A stretch of 63,354 bases of DNA, from positions 1 to 63,354 of the forward strand of contig NZ_SBEF01000020.1 of assembly GCF_004011885.1 (NCBI RefSeq). Direction: 5' to 3'. The notes beneath the pieces were generated by a model that saw only the letters and a list, made by a program, of their open reading frames with translations, ran no database searches and was not told the origin of the DNA. Positions 45,430 through 53,454 of this stretch are shown here, one piece after another. The position numbers were made by a program, and so were the translations under genes. This DNA comes from Serratia microhaemolytica (GTDB lineage Bacteria > Pseudomonadota > Gammaproteobacteria > Enterobacterales > Enterobacteriaceae). Numbering within the stretch: position 1 is the first letter of the stretch; each line of letters begins with the position of its first letter.

Positions 45430-48400
45430 CTACAGCTTACCGCCAACCCCCTTGAATTTTTCGACGAACGCAGCAATCTTCTGGAAAACACTTTGCTTTT
45501 TAGTTAGATACTGGGGGTTTAATGGGCTCATTTTGGGCAGGATAGCATTAAGCTCCGTGCCGTTTTCGCTGGCAAATTCACGCTTGAGCGAAGCGGCGAT
45601 ATAGCGCCGGGCGGCCTCATCATGCAAACTTTCAGCACTGATCAGCTCATCCGCCTCACGCTGTTGTTCACGCTGGGCAAAAGCAAAAAAGGCTTCGATC
45701 ACGCTAGCCTTATCGCCAATCTGATCCAGATCGGTTTGCTGAATAAAATCAACCAGCAAGCTCTCCTTAGCACGGTTACCCAAGCTGGCACGGATCAGTC
45801 GCCGCACTTCATCAACCAAATCGGCTTTACTTCTGGTTTTTTTGTGGTGCTCAAAGATCAGCCCCAGAATGTAATCGAGGTTAATCTCTTGCGATTTCAG
45901 CAGGTCCACCTCGAACACCACATCATCCCAGTCGATGGCAGATTTATCTTCTTGCTCTGCTGATTTTTGCCGACGCAGCCAATCGCGAATGTCATTGTAG
46001 GTTGAGCGGTAATCCTGGATCTTGCGCTCGGCCGGTAGGCGTATAGTCTGTAACTCAGCCAGCTTGGCATCATCCAGATAGTGTTCGGCTTTAAACACCG
46101 CAACCGCCTCAGGGTCGTTGACATCCAGGTTTTGCAGCGCTTTCAGGCTGGCAAACTCGTCGTAGTTTTGTAGTACGTTTTCAACACGCAAGTATTCGCC
46201 AAACAGTTTAACAAAGGCTTTTTTGTCGGCTTCTTTTTCAATTGTGCTCGGATCAGGAAAGCGCTGCTCCAGCTCGCTGACCACATCCATAAAGCCGCGT
46301 CGCGCCTGCCCCGTCACTAGATCAGTAAAGCCTGCCATGTATTCCTGATAGCTCTTTTCCAGCACCACGTTCTTGGTATTTTTATCACCAAACAAGGTGA
46401 TAGCATCAACGGTCGCTTGTTCCAAGTCACGGAAGGTGACGATATTGCCGAAAGTCTTGGTGGCATCGTAAATACGATTAGTGCGTGAATAAGCTTGCAT
46501 CAGGCCGTGATAACGCAAATTTTTATCGACGAACAGCGTATTCAGCGTTGGAGCATCAAAGCCGGTCAGGAACATGCCGACTACAATCAGCAGATCGATC
46601 TGCTTGGTTTTAACCCTGTTGGCTACGTCACGGTAGTAATTCTGGAACCCCTTATTGTCCAGGCTGCAATTGGTTTTGAACAGCGCGTTATAGTCCGCGA
46701 TGACGGCAGTTAAAAACTCTTTAGCGCTGCTATTCATCGCGGAAATATCCAGGCTTTCATCTTGAATATCGCCCACGGCATCTTGCTCTTCATTGGCGCT
46801 AAACGAGAAGATGGTAGCCACTTTCAGTGGGTTATTGTTGTGCTTTTGCAACTGCTTGAACGACTGATAGTAGAGCTTGGCAGCATCGACACTGCTCACG
46901 GCAAACATGGCATTAAAGCCGTTGGCGTTTGCCTGTAGGCGATGGGTCTTTTGGCGGAAATTGTTGAGAATGTAGTGGCTAATTTCGCCGATGCGTTCCG
47001 GGTGCAACAACGCTTGTTGGTTTTCAGCGGCACTGAGTTTTTTCTCATCCTGTTCGCTTTCGATGGCTTTAAACTTCGGGCGAACATCGTTGTAGTCGAC
47101 TTTAAACTTGAGCACCTTCTCGTCACGGATAGCATCCGTGATCACATACGCGTGCAGTTCCCGGCCAAACACGCTGGCGGTGGTCTCTGCGCCCAGCGCG
47201 TTTTCTGGGAAGATCGGCGTGCCGGTAAAACCAAACTGGTAGAAGCGTTTAAATTTCTTTTTCAGGTTCTTCTGCGCTTCACCAAACTGGCTGCGGTGGC
47301 ACTCATCAAAAATGAAAACCACCTGTTTGCTGTAGATGGACAAATCGCCTTCGCTTTTCATCAGGTTATTCAGCTTCTGGATGGTGGTGACGATGATCTT
47401 GTTGTCATCTTTATCCAGATTGCGCTTGAGGCCTGCGGTACTGTCAGAGCCATTGACGCTATCCGGTGAAAAGCGCTGGTACTCCTTCATGGTTTGGTGA
47501 TCCAGATCCTTGCGATCCACCACGAAGAACACCTTGTCGATAAACGCCAGCTCGGTGGCTAAACGCGCTGCTTTAAAGCTGGTGAGCGTTTTACCGGAAC
47601 CGGTGGTATGCCAGATATAGCCACCACTTTCGGTACTGCTCCAGTTTTTCGCCTGATACGCGCCGTTAATCTTCCACAAAATACGTTCAGTGGCGGCAAT
47701 CTGGTAAGGGCGCATCACTAATAGCGTATTGCTAACATCAAATACCGAGTAATGCAGTAATACATTGAGTAAGGTGTGTTTCTGAAAAAAGGTAGCGGTA
47801 AAATCTTTCAGATCTTTGATCAGGCTGTTATCTGCCTTCGCCCAGTTCATGGTGAAGTCAAAGCTGTTTTTGTTGCGCGTGGTGGTGTTGGCAAAGTAGC
47901 GGCTATCGGTGCCGTTGGAGATGACAAACAGTTGTAAATACTTATACAGAGAGTGTTCGCTATTAAAGCTCTCCTTGCTGTAGCGGTGAACCTGATTAAA
48001 CGCTTCACGGATCGCCACACCGCGTTTCTTAAGCTCGATTTGCACCAACGGCAAACCATTGACCAAAATGGTCACATCATAGCGATTGGCATAGCTGCCA
48101 GTCTGTTCAAACTGCTTGATCACCTGCACTTTATTGCGGGCAATATTTTTCTTATCCAGCAGGTAGATATTTTTAATGCGGCCATCATCAAAGACAAAAT
48201 CATGGATATAGTCATCATGAATTTTGCGGGTCTTATCAACGATGGTGTCGCTGGGTTTATCGAGGTAGGTTTCGACAAAACGCTGCCATTCACCATCAAG
48301 AAACTGCACGTTATTGAGCGATTGCAACTGTACACGTACATTGTCCAGCATGGCTGAGGGGTTATTCAGGGCAGCTAGGAATTCATAGCCTTGATTGACT

Positions 48401-48528
48401 AAATCTTGGATCAACTCGCGCTCCAAGTCGTTTTCGCTTTGGTAGCTTTCCGCCGCCATCCAGGTTTTCTGGTACTTGTCCAACACGATAAAGTGGTTGG
48501 ATTCTGCGATAGTGTTGTAGTCAGTCAC
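45430..48528 (-). CDS. hsdR: Type IC restriction subunit HsdR
   Basis: A 1032-residue translocase/endonuclease of a type I R-M system, very close to EcoR124I HsdR over its whole length, including the terminal EKFKGVGGK. The nuclease residues fall at Asp151, Glu165 and Lys167, and the Walker A Lys at 313 (HTTGSGKT). These are the same numbers as in EcoR124I. DECH ([10 protein letters not shown]) and helicase motif VI ([11 protein letters not shown]) are intact. The start is GTG with AGAGG upstream. A second, truncated copy of the first 18 codons with an ATG start lies at 49759-49812, beyond rhuM. Confidence 0.97.
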   Translation of the reverse strand: MTDYNTIAESNHFIVLDKYQKTWMAAESYQSENDLERELIQDLVNQGYEFLAALNNPSAMLDNVRVQLQSLNNVQFLDGEWQRFVETYLDKPSDTIVDKTRKIHDDYIHDFVFDDGRIKNIYLLDKKNIARNKVQVIKQFEQTGSYANRYDVTILVNGLPLVQIELKKRGVAIREAFNQVHRYSKESFNSEHSLYKYLQLFVISNGTDSRYFANTTTRNKNSFDFTMNWAKADNSLIKDLKDFTATFFQKHTLLNVLLHYSVFDVSNTLLVMRPYQIAATERILWKINGAYQAKNWSSTESGGYIWHTTGSGKTLTSFKAARLATELAFIDKVFFVVDRKDLDHQTMKEYQRFSPDSVNGSDSTAGLKRNLDKDDNKIIVTTIQKLNNLMKSEGDLSIYSKQVVFIFDECHRSQFGEAQKNLKKKFKRFYQFGFTGTPIFPENALGAETTASVFGRELHAYVITDAIRDEKVLKFKVDYNDVRPKFKAIESEQDEKKLSAAENQQALLHPERIGEISHYILNNFRQKTHRLQANANGFNAMFAVSSVDAAKLYYQSFKQLQKHNNNPLKVATIFSFSANEEQDAVGDIQDESLDISAMNSSAKEFLTAVIADYNALFKTNCSLDNKGFQNYYRDVANRVKTKQIDLLIVVGMFLTGFDAPTLNTLFVDKNLRYHGLMQAYSRTNRIYDATKTFGNIVTFRDLEQATVDAITLFGDKNTKNVVLEKSYQEYMAGFTDLVTGQARRGFMDVVSELEQRFPDPSTIEKEADKKAFVKLFGEYLRVENVLQNYDEFASLKALQNLDVNDPEAVAVFKAEHYLDDAKLAELQTIRLPAERKIQDYRSTYNDIRDWLRRQKSAEQEDKSAIDWDDVVFEVDLLKSQEINLDYILGLIFEHHKKTRSKADLVDEVRRLIRASLGNRAKESLLVDFIQQTDLDQIGDKASVIEAFFAFAQREQQREADELISAESLHDEAARRYIAASLKREFASENGTELNAILPKMSPLNPQYLTKKQSVFQKIAAFVEKFKGVGGKL

Positions 48529-48598
48529 AGAGTTGCCCTCTAGCTATTAAATTACGTTGTTTACCCCACTCCCTCACTTTGACAAGGGGATTTGGCAA

Positions 48599-49624
48599 TT
48601 AGCCATTGTGTGGTCTCTTATTATGCAACAGCTTTTTTACTTCTCGATCAAAATCTGACTCTATACGCTGCTGCTTATTAAATTTGTCATATTCAGTATG
48701 TGCTTTTAGCTCAGCCTCTTTTCTACGCACTGCGCCATAACCTTCCAGGATCTGATATTCATTAAAGGCTAGAAATTTATTCACACTTTCGGCAAAGCTT
48801 TCCATAGTAAAGGTATTACGCCGCTCAATAATCCCTTCGATATAATCGAAAAACCCTGACACTGCTCGTTCTAATTTTTTTATTTCGTTTTCAGTTAAAT
48901 AATTTTTGGCGATTGTCGTATCCGACTTCAATACACGGCCTTGTGGCGCATTCTTATAGGTACTCATGCCCATCAGTGGCTTAGTTGCATCAGCTTTTAG
49001 CGCAATGATTTCTGCCGCTGTGTGGCCGGTAATGGCAAAATGAAACTTGTCTTGTACGTGGGCGTAGAATAACTGGGTAGTTTTCGATTTTGGGTCATAG
49101 TCGATACTGCATTCAGCAAAAATATCGGTAATTTGTTGGTAGATACGCCGTTCACTGGCACGGATAGAGCGTACCCGTTCCAGTAATTCGCGAAAGTAGT
49201 CCTTACCGAAGAAGCGGCCATTCTTCAACCGCTCATCATCCATGGCAAACCCCTTGATGATGTACTCTTTAAGCAGTTGGGTAGCCCAAATACGGAACTG
49301 GGTTGCTTGAGTTGAATTGACGCGATAACCGACTGAGATAACAGCATCGAGGTTATAGTATTTTGTCTGATAGTTTTTGCCATCATCAGCAGTTGTTTCC
49401 AAAATGGAAACAACTGCCTCATGATCTAACTCATTACTGTCAAATATATTTTTAAGGTGCTTTGAAATGGCGGGTACACCGACACCAAACAGTTCAGCGA
49501 TGCGTTTCTGGGTAAGCCAAAGCGTCTCACCATTGAGCAATACCTCAACCTTTACCGCACCATTGGGGGCGGTATAGAGCAGAAACTCCGTGGTTTGATC
49601 TTGTAGACTTAACTGCTTAGACAT
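48599..49624 (-). CDS. rhuM: RhuM-family protein
   Basis: A 341-residue protein of the virulence RhuM family. An N-terminal domain with a helix-turn-helix-like segment (LTQKRIAELFGVGVPAISKHL) is followed by the RhuM core (YNLDAVISVGYRVNSTQATQFRIWAT) and a C-terminal helical part. AAGGAG lies 8 nt before the ATG. The function is unsettled. The family is a frequent passenger in type I R-M operons. Here it lies between prrC and hsdR, flanked by palindromes and by a duplicated hsdR 5' end. Confidence 0.85.
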   Translation of the reverse strand: MSKQLSLQDQTTEFLLYTAPNGAVKVEVLLNGETLWLTQKRIAELFGVGVPAISKHLKNIFDSNELDHEAVVSILETTADDGKNYQTKYYNLDAVISVGYRVNSTQATQFRIWATQLLKEYIIKGFAMDDERLKNGRFFGKDYFRELLERVRSIRASERRIYQQITDIFAECSIDYDPKSKTTQLFYAHVQDKFHFAITGHTAAEIIALKADATKPLMGMSTYKNAPQGRVLKSDTTIAKNYLTENEIKKLERAVSGFFDYIEGIIERRNTFTMESFAESVNKFLAFNEYQILEGYGAVRRKEAELKAHTEYDKFNKQQRIESDFDREVKKLLHNKRPHNG

Positions 49625-49658
49625 CGCTCTTTCTCCTTATCTGTGTGCTTTAGCTCCT

Positions 49659-49754
49659 CCTCCAGTCAACGGGAGACTGGGAGGGGTTATTTCAAAATAA
49701 TCAACAGTTTTAAGACCTGACCCCACACTAACATCTTCCCCTTCACAAGGGGAA
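49659..49754. repeat. G/C-rich palindromes bordering the rhuM module
   Basis: Two stems. CCTCCAGT (49659-49666) pairs with ACTGGGAGG (49676-49684) with one bulge. TTCCCCTT (49736-49743) pairs perfectly with AAGGGGAA (49747-49754) over a 3-nt loop. The second stem ends 4 bp before the hsdR 5' remnant. A related GACAAGGGGATT occurs on the other side of rhuM at 48581-48592. Confidence 0.6.
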
Positions 49755-49758
49755 CTAA

Positions 49759-49812
49759 CTTATCCAACACGATAAAGTGGTTGGATTCAGCGATGGTTTT
49801 GTAATGAGTCAT
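49759..49812 (-). pseudogene. Truncated 5' end of hsdR
   Basis: Translates as [18 protein letters not shown], matching [18 protein letters not shown] of the intact hsdR, with about 90% base identity over 54 nt. It keeps an ATG start and an upstream AAGGA. It lies 19 bp after the prrC stop, where hsdR itself should begin. The homology stops abruptly at codon 18, next to the palindrome. Confidence 0.85.
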
Positions 49813-49831
49813 TTTACTTTCTTTTTCCTTC

Positions 49832-51028
49832 TTAAACATCTTTTAGGTCAGGCTTATATATCCTATCAAGGTGCCTAATTAACCTATTTAAAACACGTTT
49901 TTCTTCATCAGTAAGTTCGCTTACCTCTTCTCCCGCGTACTTCGAATGACTACGTAAGTTTATTATTCTCGCTTCATAAGGATTGCTGCCTTCAGTGCCT
50001 GACTGTGGTAGCAAGTCTCCCCATTTTTTATATCCAAGGAAAATAGTGGTTTTTTCCAAAATATTACGCAGATAATTGAAGTGATACTTTTTTAATTGAT
50101 TGTTGCTAATTGCCTTTTCTAATTCCGCCTTAAGATGTAGGTGATAAGAAAAAAACGAGTCATTGTCTTGCTCTTCAAGGTCTAAAGATTCACCCTCATT
50201 TTTAATTAGGCGATATTTCTTGAAATGTTTTTCAGGTTTGTAATTGGCTTTTTTATTTCCAAGCTCATTTTGCAAAACATTATAAAAAAGAGGGTTGTGG
50301 GTTGAAATTATGAACTTTACCTTTGATCTGTTTTTCCGAATGAGCTCAGCCAAATCGACAGCCAATTTAATTAAATGATTTTCATCAAGTGAGCTTACTG
50401 GGTCATCAACAAAAATATACTCAAGCTCATCGAATGGTGTAGTTTCTGGAAAGTCTGGGTTCACTTCTTCTAAGGTTTCTATTATTAGAACAATTAGGGT
50501 ATAAAATATACTCCAGATAAAATTACTTTCTTCACCTTTAGATATTTTCAGATTACGAGAATGCTCATCATCTCCCCGCTCAAGGGAAAATGTCACCTCT
50601 GAAAACGCTTCTACTATAACTTCGTTGCCATCTTTATCTTTGGTTTTATATTCTTCGTTAAACCGTGGTGTGAGCTTATTATTCGTGTAACGCTGAAAAT
50701 TGGTGATAATATTTCGGTCTTGCCCTTGTTCTTCAAGAATCCAATCCGTAAAAGAGTTACGCCGGATTTTCAGCTTATGTTCAGCATCGCCTACTAAATC
50801 GTTGTCCCAATAGAACAAGTCTTCAGTGAAGGCGTTGTAATAAAGGATCTTATTCCGTGAAAGCTCACCATCCCCGCTCTCATCTCTTTCTGAATTTTTA
50901 GGTGCAATCAACTTCTTAAATTCACGAGACAGTCGCGTTTTACCTGTACCGTTAAAGGCATAGATCAACTGTACTTTTGTATCTTTGTCTTTTAGCTGTT
51001 GGGCTATTTCCGTTAGCGTTTTACTCAT
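49832..51028 (-). CDS. prrC: tRNA anticodon nuclease PrrC
   Basis: A 398-residue protein matching PrrC (396 residues), the suicidal tRNA-Lys anticodon nuclease held silent by a type IC R-M complex and released when phage inhibits it. It has Walker A AFNGTGKT (24-31), an ABC-signature-like ISKGEES, Walker B with [13 protein letters not shown] and a switch His in ISTHNPLF. The C-terminal nuclease triad is Arg321-Glu325-His361 (LRNILEKT ... RSHS), matching E. coli Arg320-Glu324-His356. The gene is more AT-rich than its neighbours. Its ATG follows the stop of an hsdS 3' remnant by one base, the coupling expected of an intact hsdS-prrC pair. Confidence 0.93.
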   Translation of the reverse strand: MSKTLTEIAQQLKDKDTKVQLIYAFNGTGKTRLSREFKKLIAPKNSERDESGDGELSRNKILYYNAFTEDLFYWDNDLVGDAEHKLKIRRNSFTDWILEEQGQDRNIITNFQRYTNNKLTPRFNEEYKTKDKDGNEVIVEAFSEVTFSLERGDDEHSRNLKISKGEESNFIWSIFYTLIVLIIETLEEVNPDFPETTPFDELEYIFVDDPVSSLDENHLIKLAVDLAELIRKNRSKVKFIISTHNPLFYNVLQNELGNKKANYKPEKHFKKYRLIKNEGESLDLEEQDNDSFFSYHLHLKAELEKAISNNQLKKYHFNYLRNILEKTTIFLGYKKWGDLLPQSGTEGSNPYEARIINLRSHSKYAGEEVSELTDEEKRVLNRLIRHLDRIYKPDLKDV

Positions 51029-51029
51029 G

Positions 51030-51112
51030 TTACGCAGCCACCTCTTCTAGCTTTGGATAACTTAACAACAAGTTACAGTAATACTGATAATATTTTGCCG
51101 TGCTACACCGAA
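51030..51112 (-). pseudogene. Duplicated 3' end of hsdS
   Basis: With one missing base, this segment reads [23 protein letters not shown] then TAA. It is homologous to RQKQYEYYRDLLLSFP at the end of the intact hsdS, and about 50 nt align clearly with the intact copy at 51620-51675. It ends one base before the prrC ATG. It is therefore probably the original, or another allele's, hsdS terminus left behind beyond the DUF559 insertion. Confidence 0.8.
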
Positions 51113-51147
51113 TTTAAACCAACTGGACAGATTATGGAAATGCCAAA

Positions 51148-51561
51148 CTATCCTGCATTAGTGCTATTCCCCTCCGTTGGAGGGGTGCCCGTCAGGGCGG
51201 GGTGGTTTTTTAAAAAAACAATCACCCCTTCCATATTCTGCAATACCTCTTTTGCCAGTAGACGTATCACCGTTAACCCCAGACTTTCCAAATACCGATC
51301 TCGCTCGGTGTCTTGATCTGATTTGTTATTATGTGAACTGCCATCTACCTCAATCACCACGGCTTTTTCAGCACAGTAAAAATCTACGATGCAGTTGCCG
51401 ATGATTTTTTGTCGGTCGAAATCCAATCCATGCAGTTTTTTTGATTTTAATTCGAGCCAAAGTAACGTCTCATGCAATACACCTGCTTTGCGCAACGCTT
51501 TGGCTCCCGTGCATAAAGCGGGATTATAAGGGAGTGAGTGATATTTTTTGGTATGTCTCAT
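51148..51561 (-). CDS. DUF559 endonuclease-fold protein
   Basis: A 137-residue protein of the DUF559 family, related to Vsr and other PD-(D/E)XK nucleases. It has ETLLWLELKSKKL, the core FDRQKIIGNCIVDFYCAEKA and VVIEVDGSSH, then RDRYLESLGLTVIRL. The catalytic activity is inferred. The last ~19 codons (NHPALTGTPPTEGNS) are written by the palindromic repeat at 51166-51211, and an inverted copy of that repeat lies just upstream of its start. The gene thus sits inside a repeat-bounded cassette inserted at the end of hsdS. Confidence 0.85.
   Translation of the reverse strand: MRHTKKYHSLPYNPALCTGAKALRKAGVLHETLLWLELKSKKLHGLDFDRQKIIGNCIVDFYCAEKAVVIEVDGSSHNNKSDQDTERDRYLESLGLTVIRLLAKEVLQNMEGVIVFLKNHPALTGTPPTEGNSTNAG
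51166..51211 (+). repeat. Palindromic repeat, copy A (3' side of DUF559 gene)
   Basis: Contains CCCCTCC (51169-51175) / GGAGGGG (51179-51185), then GCCC (51187-51190) / GGGC (51195-51198), then GGGGTGG and a T-run. About 38 of 43 positions match the reverse complement of copy B at 51581-51622. It is read through as the C-terminus of the DUF559 protein. Confidence 0.85.
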
Positions 51562-51568
51562 GATTTTG

Positions 51569-52846
51569 CTACTCTTTTTTTACCACCCCGCCCTCCGGGC
51601 ACCCCTCCGAAGGAGGGGAATTGGGAAAACTCAACAACAAATCGCGGTAATACTCATACTGCTTTTGGCGCAAGGCAATTTCGCGCGGTAAGCCTTCGGT
51701 AATGGAGTGGGTTAGGGCATCGAATTTATCGAGGATAGCAACGATGCGGGCTTGTTCAGCAAGCGATTTTTCAGGGTCTTCGGCATAGGGAATGGGAAGC
51801 TTGAAGTTTTTTATGATACTAGAATTAAGATCGCCTCTAGCACCCTGCCCAAGCGCCTTAATATTTTCATAATTAAAACTAACCCAATGAAATACATAGC
51901 GGTATAAAGCTTTAGAGCTATCTATTTCCAAACAACCACAGTGCTGATTAGTTGTTAATGGTATTTTGTTAATCGCAGACCTGCCTGCCGTTGCCCCAGA
52001 GATAGCAATTATTACGCAATTTTCGGGGATCCACTTAGCGGCTGAATTTTTCAGTGCAGAAACAGTTATCTTATTTTCTGTCTCTTCAATGTCAGAAAAT
52101 TTAACTTCTTGGGTTCTTAGCCATGGGATTTTACCGCCCTCGTAATATTCTGGCGTTCCCGCTGTCGGAGTTCCCCCTGAATGCCATTTTTTCGTCACCT
52201 CCCCCAACGTCCTCCACTCCACTTCCCCTTCTGCAAAACTCAACAACTTATCTCGATAGTAGTTGTATTGTTTTTTGCGTGCGGTAAGCTCGGCGGTAAG
52301 CTCGGCGGTAAGCTCGGCGGTAAGCGCAGTAAATGTATCCAAAATACGCACAATTTCAGCCTGAATTTCAAGCGATTTTTTCGGGTTGTTGGGGCAAGGG
52401 ATGGGGACATCGAACTTATCAGTGTCAGGAGTTGCAATTTGAGGCATTTGCATCTTCTTACCGATATTCTGAAAGTAGGGCTCATTCATTTTTAAAAAAT
52501 GATAAATATATTTTATATGGACTGATTCATTGTTTGAGTAGTAAGACCACATCTCATTTTTATGAGAGAACGGCTTATCATAATACTCAAATTCAATTAC
52601 ACCACGAGACTTCACAATAATTGACGGCTCACTATTTATGTCTCTTTCAGGTATGTCTGCAAATGCAACAAATGCAATCGTTCTGCCGCCTGCAAAAATT
52701 TTAACGGGTGCACCGTCTTTATGAAGTTCTTTCATCTGACCGGCAGTAATCTTCGTGCCTTTGGTTCGTACAAGCACCTCCCCCAACGCCCGCCACTCCA
52801 CCTCAACCCCATCCAGCAGCTTATCCAAAAAATTGATATTGTTCAT
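51569..52846 (-). CDS. hsdS: Type IC specificity subunit HsdS
   Basis: A 425-residue DNA-recognition subunit. TRD1 spans about 15-150 and TRD2 about 215-370. The central conserved helix (TAEL repeats, then RKKQYNYYRDKLLSF) and the C-terminal one (RQKQYEYYRDLLLSF) act as rulers. The last 17 residues (NSPPSEGCPEGGVVKKE) come from the palindromic repeat copy B, replacing a normal end such as the PKLEEVAA still seen in the remnant at 51030. ATG follows the fic stop by 2 bp. The target sequence cannot be read from the TRDs here. Confidence 0.95.
   Translation of the reverse strand: MNNINFLDKLLDGVEVEWRALGEVLVRTKGTKITAGQMKELHKDGAPVKIFAGGRTIAFVAFADIPERDINSEPSIIVKSRGVIEFEYYDKPFSHKNEMWSYYSNNESVHIKYIYHFLKMNEPYFQNIGKKMQMPQIATPDTDKFDVPIPCPNNPKKSLEIQAEIVRILDTFTALTAELTAELTAELTARKKQYNYYRDKLLSFAEGEVEWRTLGEVTKKWHSGGTPTAGTPEYYEGGKIPWLRTQEVKFSDIEETENKITVSALKNSAAKWIPENCVIIAISGATAGRSAINKIPLTTNQHCGCLEIDSSKALYRYVFHWVSFNYENIKALGQGARGDLNSSIIKNFKLPIPYAEDPEKSLAEQARIVAILDKFDALTHSITEGLPREIALRQKQYEYYRDLLLSFPNSPPSEGCPEGGVVKKE
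51581..51622 (-). repeat. Palindromic repeat, copy B (5' side of DUF559 gene)
   Basis: Inverted copy of 51166-51211. GCCC (51590-51593) / GGGC (51597-51600) and CCCCTCC (51602-51608) / GGAGGGG (51612-51618). On the minus strand it encodes the final residues of HsdS. Confidence 0.85.
52283..52330 (-). repeat. 12-bp TAEL-coding repeats in hsdS
   Basis: The unit ggtaagctcggc occurs three times in perfect tandem (52283-52318), followed by a degenerate fourth, ggtaagcgcagt. They encode TALTAELTAELTAELTA between the two TRDs. In the EcoR124 family two versus three TAEL units set the spacer between the half-sites (6 versus 7 bp). Confidence 0.93.
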
Positions 52847-52848
52847 GC

Positions 52849-53454
52849 TTACAGATCCTCCGTTTTGAATTCGCTGTAGCCTTCATAGTAATAGCTGACA
52901 TCGATGCCTTTCATATAAAGAGCGCGGTCGTTAATCTCAGGCGTGAGGGCTGATTTTAGCAGGGCTTTGATCTCAAGGTCTTTTACCACACTGCGCTGCA
53001 TAGCAGAGAGGTACTCTTCTTTATCGGCCTGGTTCCAGTCCACCACCTGCTGGATCTCTTTTTTCAGCATCAGATCCAGCCAGATGCGTGTGGCGCGGCC
53101 ATTGCCTTCGCGGAACGGGTGGGCGACGTTCATCTCGACATATTTTTCGATAATCGCCTCAAAACTGTTTTGTGGCATAGTGTCTATGTAGTTCAGTGAT
53201 ACCTCAAGGTACATCACTGGCGCAAAACGAAAATTGCCTGTGGCGATATTCACATCGCGCACTTTGCCAGCAAAATAGTAAATATCACCAAACAAATAGC
53301 CGTGGATAAACGCAAGCCCAGCGAATTGACCAACCGCGACTTGGTTGATATCACCGGAATCAAACAGTTGTTTGGCTTTTTGTTTGCTGATTTTCTCTTC
53401 CGTCTTGGCCAGTTCGATTTGATCAGTAATATTGAGTTTGTTTTCCAGCGTCAC
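52849..53454 (-). CDS. fic: Class III Fic AMP-transferase
   Basis: A 201-residue Fic-domain protein close to Neisseria NmFic. The active motif is [12 protein letters not shown] (His112). A C-terminal autoinhibitory motif S187-YYY-E191-G192 fits the (S/T)xxxE(G/N) rule, making it a self-restrained class III Fic. It would AMPylate a host protein; the target is unknown, but gyrase is one for NmFic. The start is GTG, overlapping the hsdM stop by 4 bases (GTGA), and hsdS follows after 2 bp. It is thus embedded in the R-M operon with coupled translation. Confidence 0.94.
   Translation of the reverse strand: MTLENKLNITDQIELAKTEEKISKQKAKQLFDSGDINQVAVGQFAGLAFIHGYLFGDIYYFAGKVRDVNIATGNFRFAPVMYLEVSLNYIDTMPQNSFEAIIEKYVEMNVAHPFREGNGRATRIWLDLMLKKEIQQVVDWNQADKEEYLSAMQRSVVKDLEIKALLKSALTPEINDRALYMKGIDVSYYYEGYSEFKTEDL

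Noticed and set aside
52283-52330. CRISPR-like short tandem repeats
   Set aside because: The 12-bp units are in frame, contiguous and encode TAEL in HsdS. No spacers or Cas genes exist in the window.
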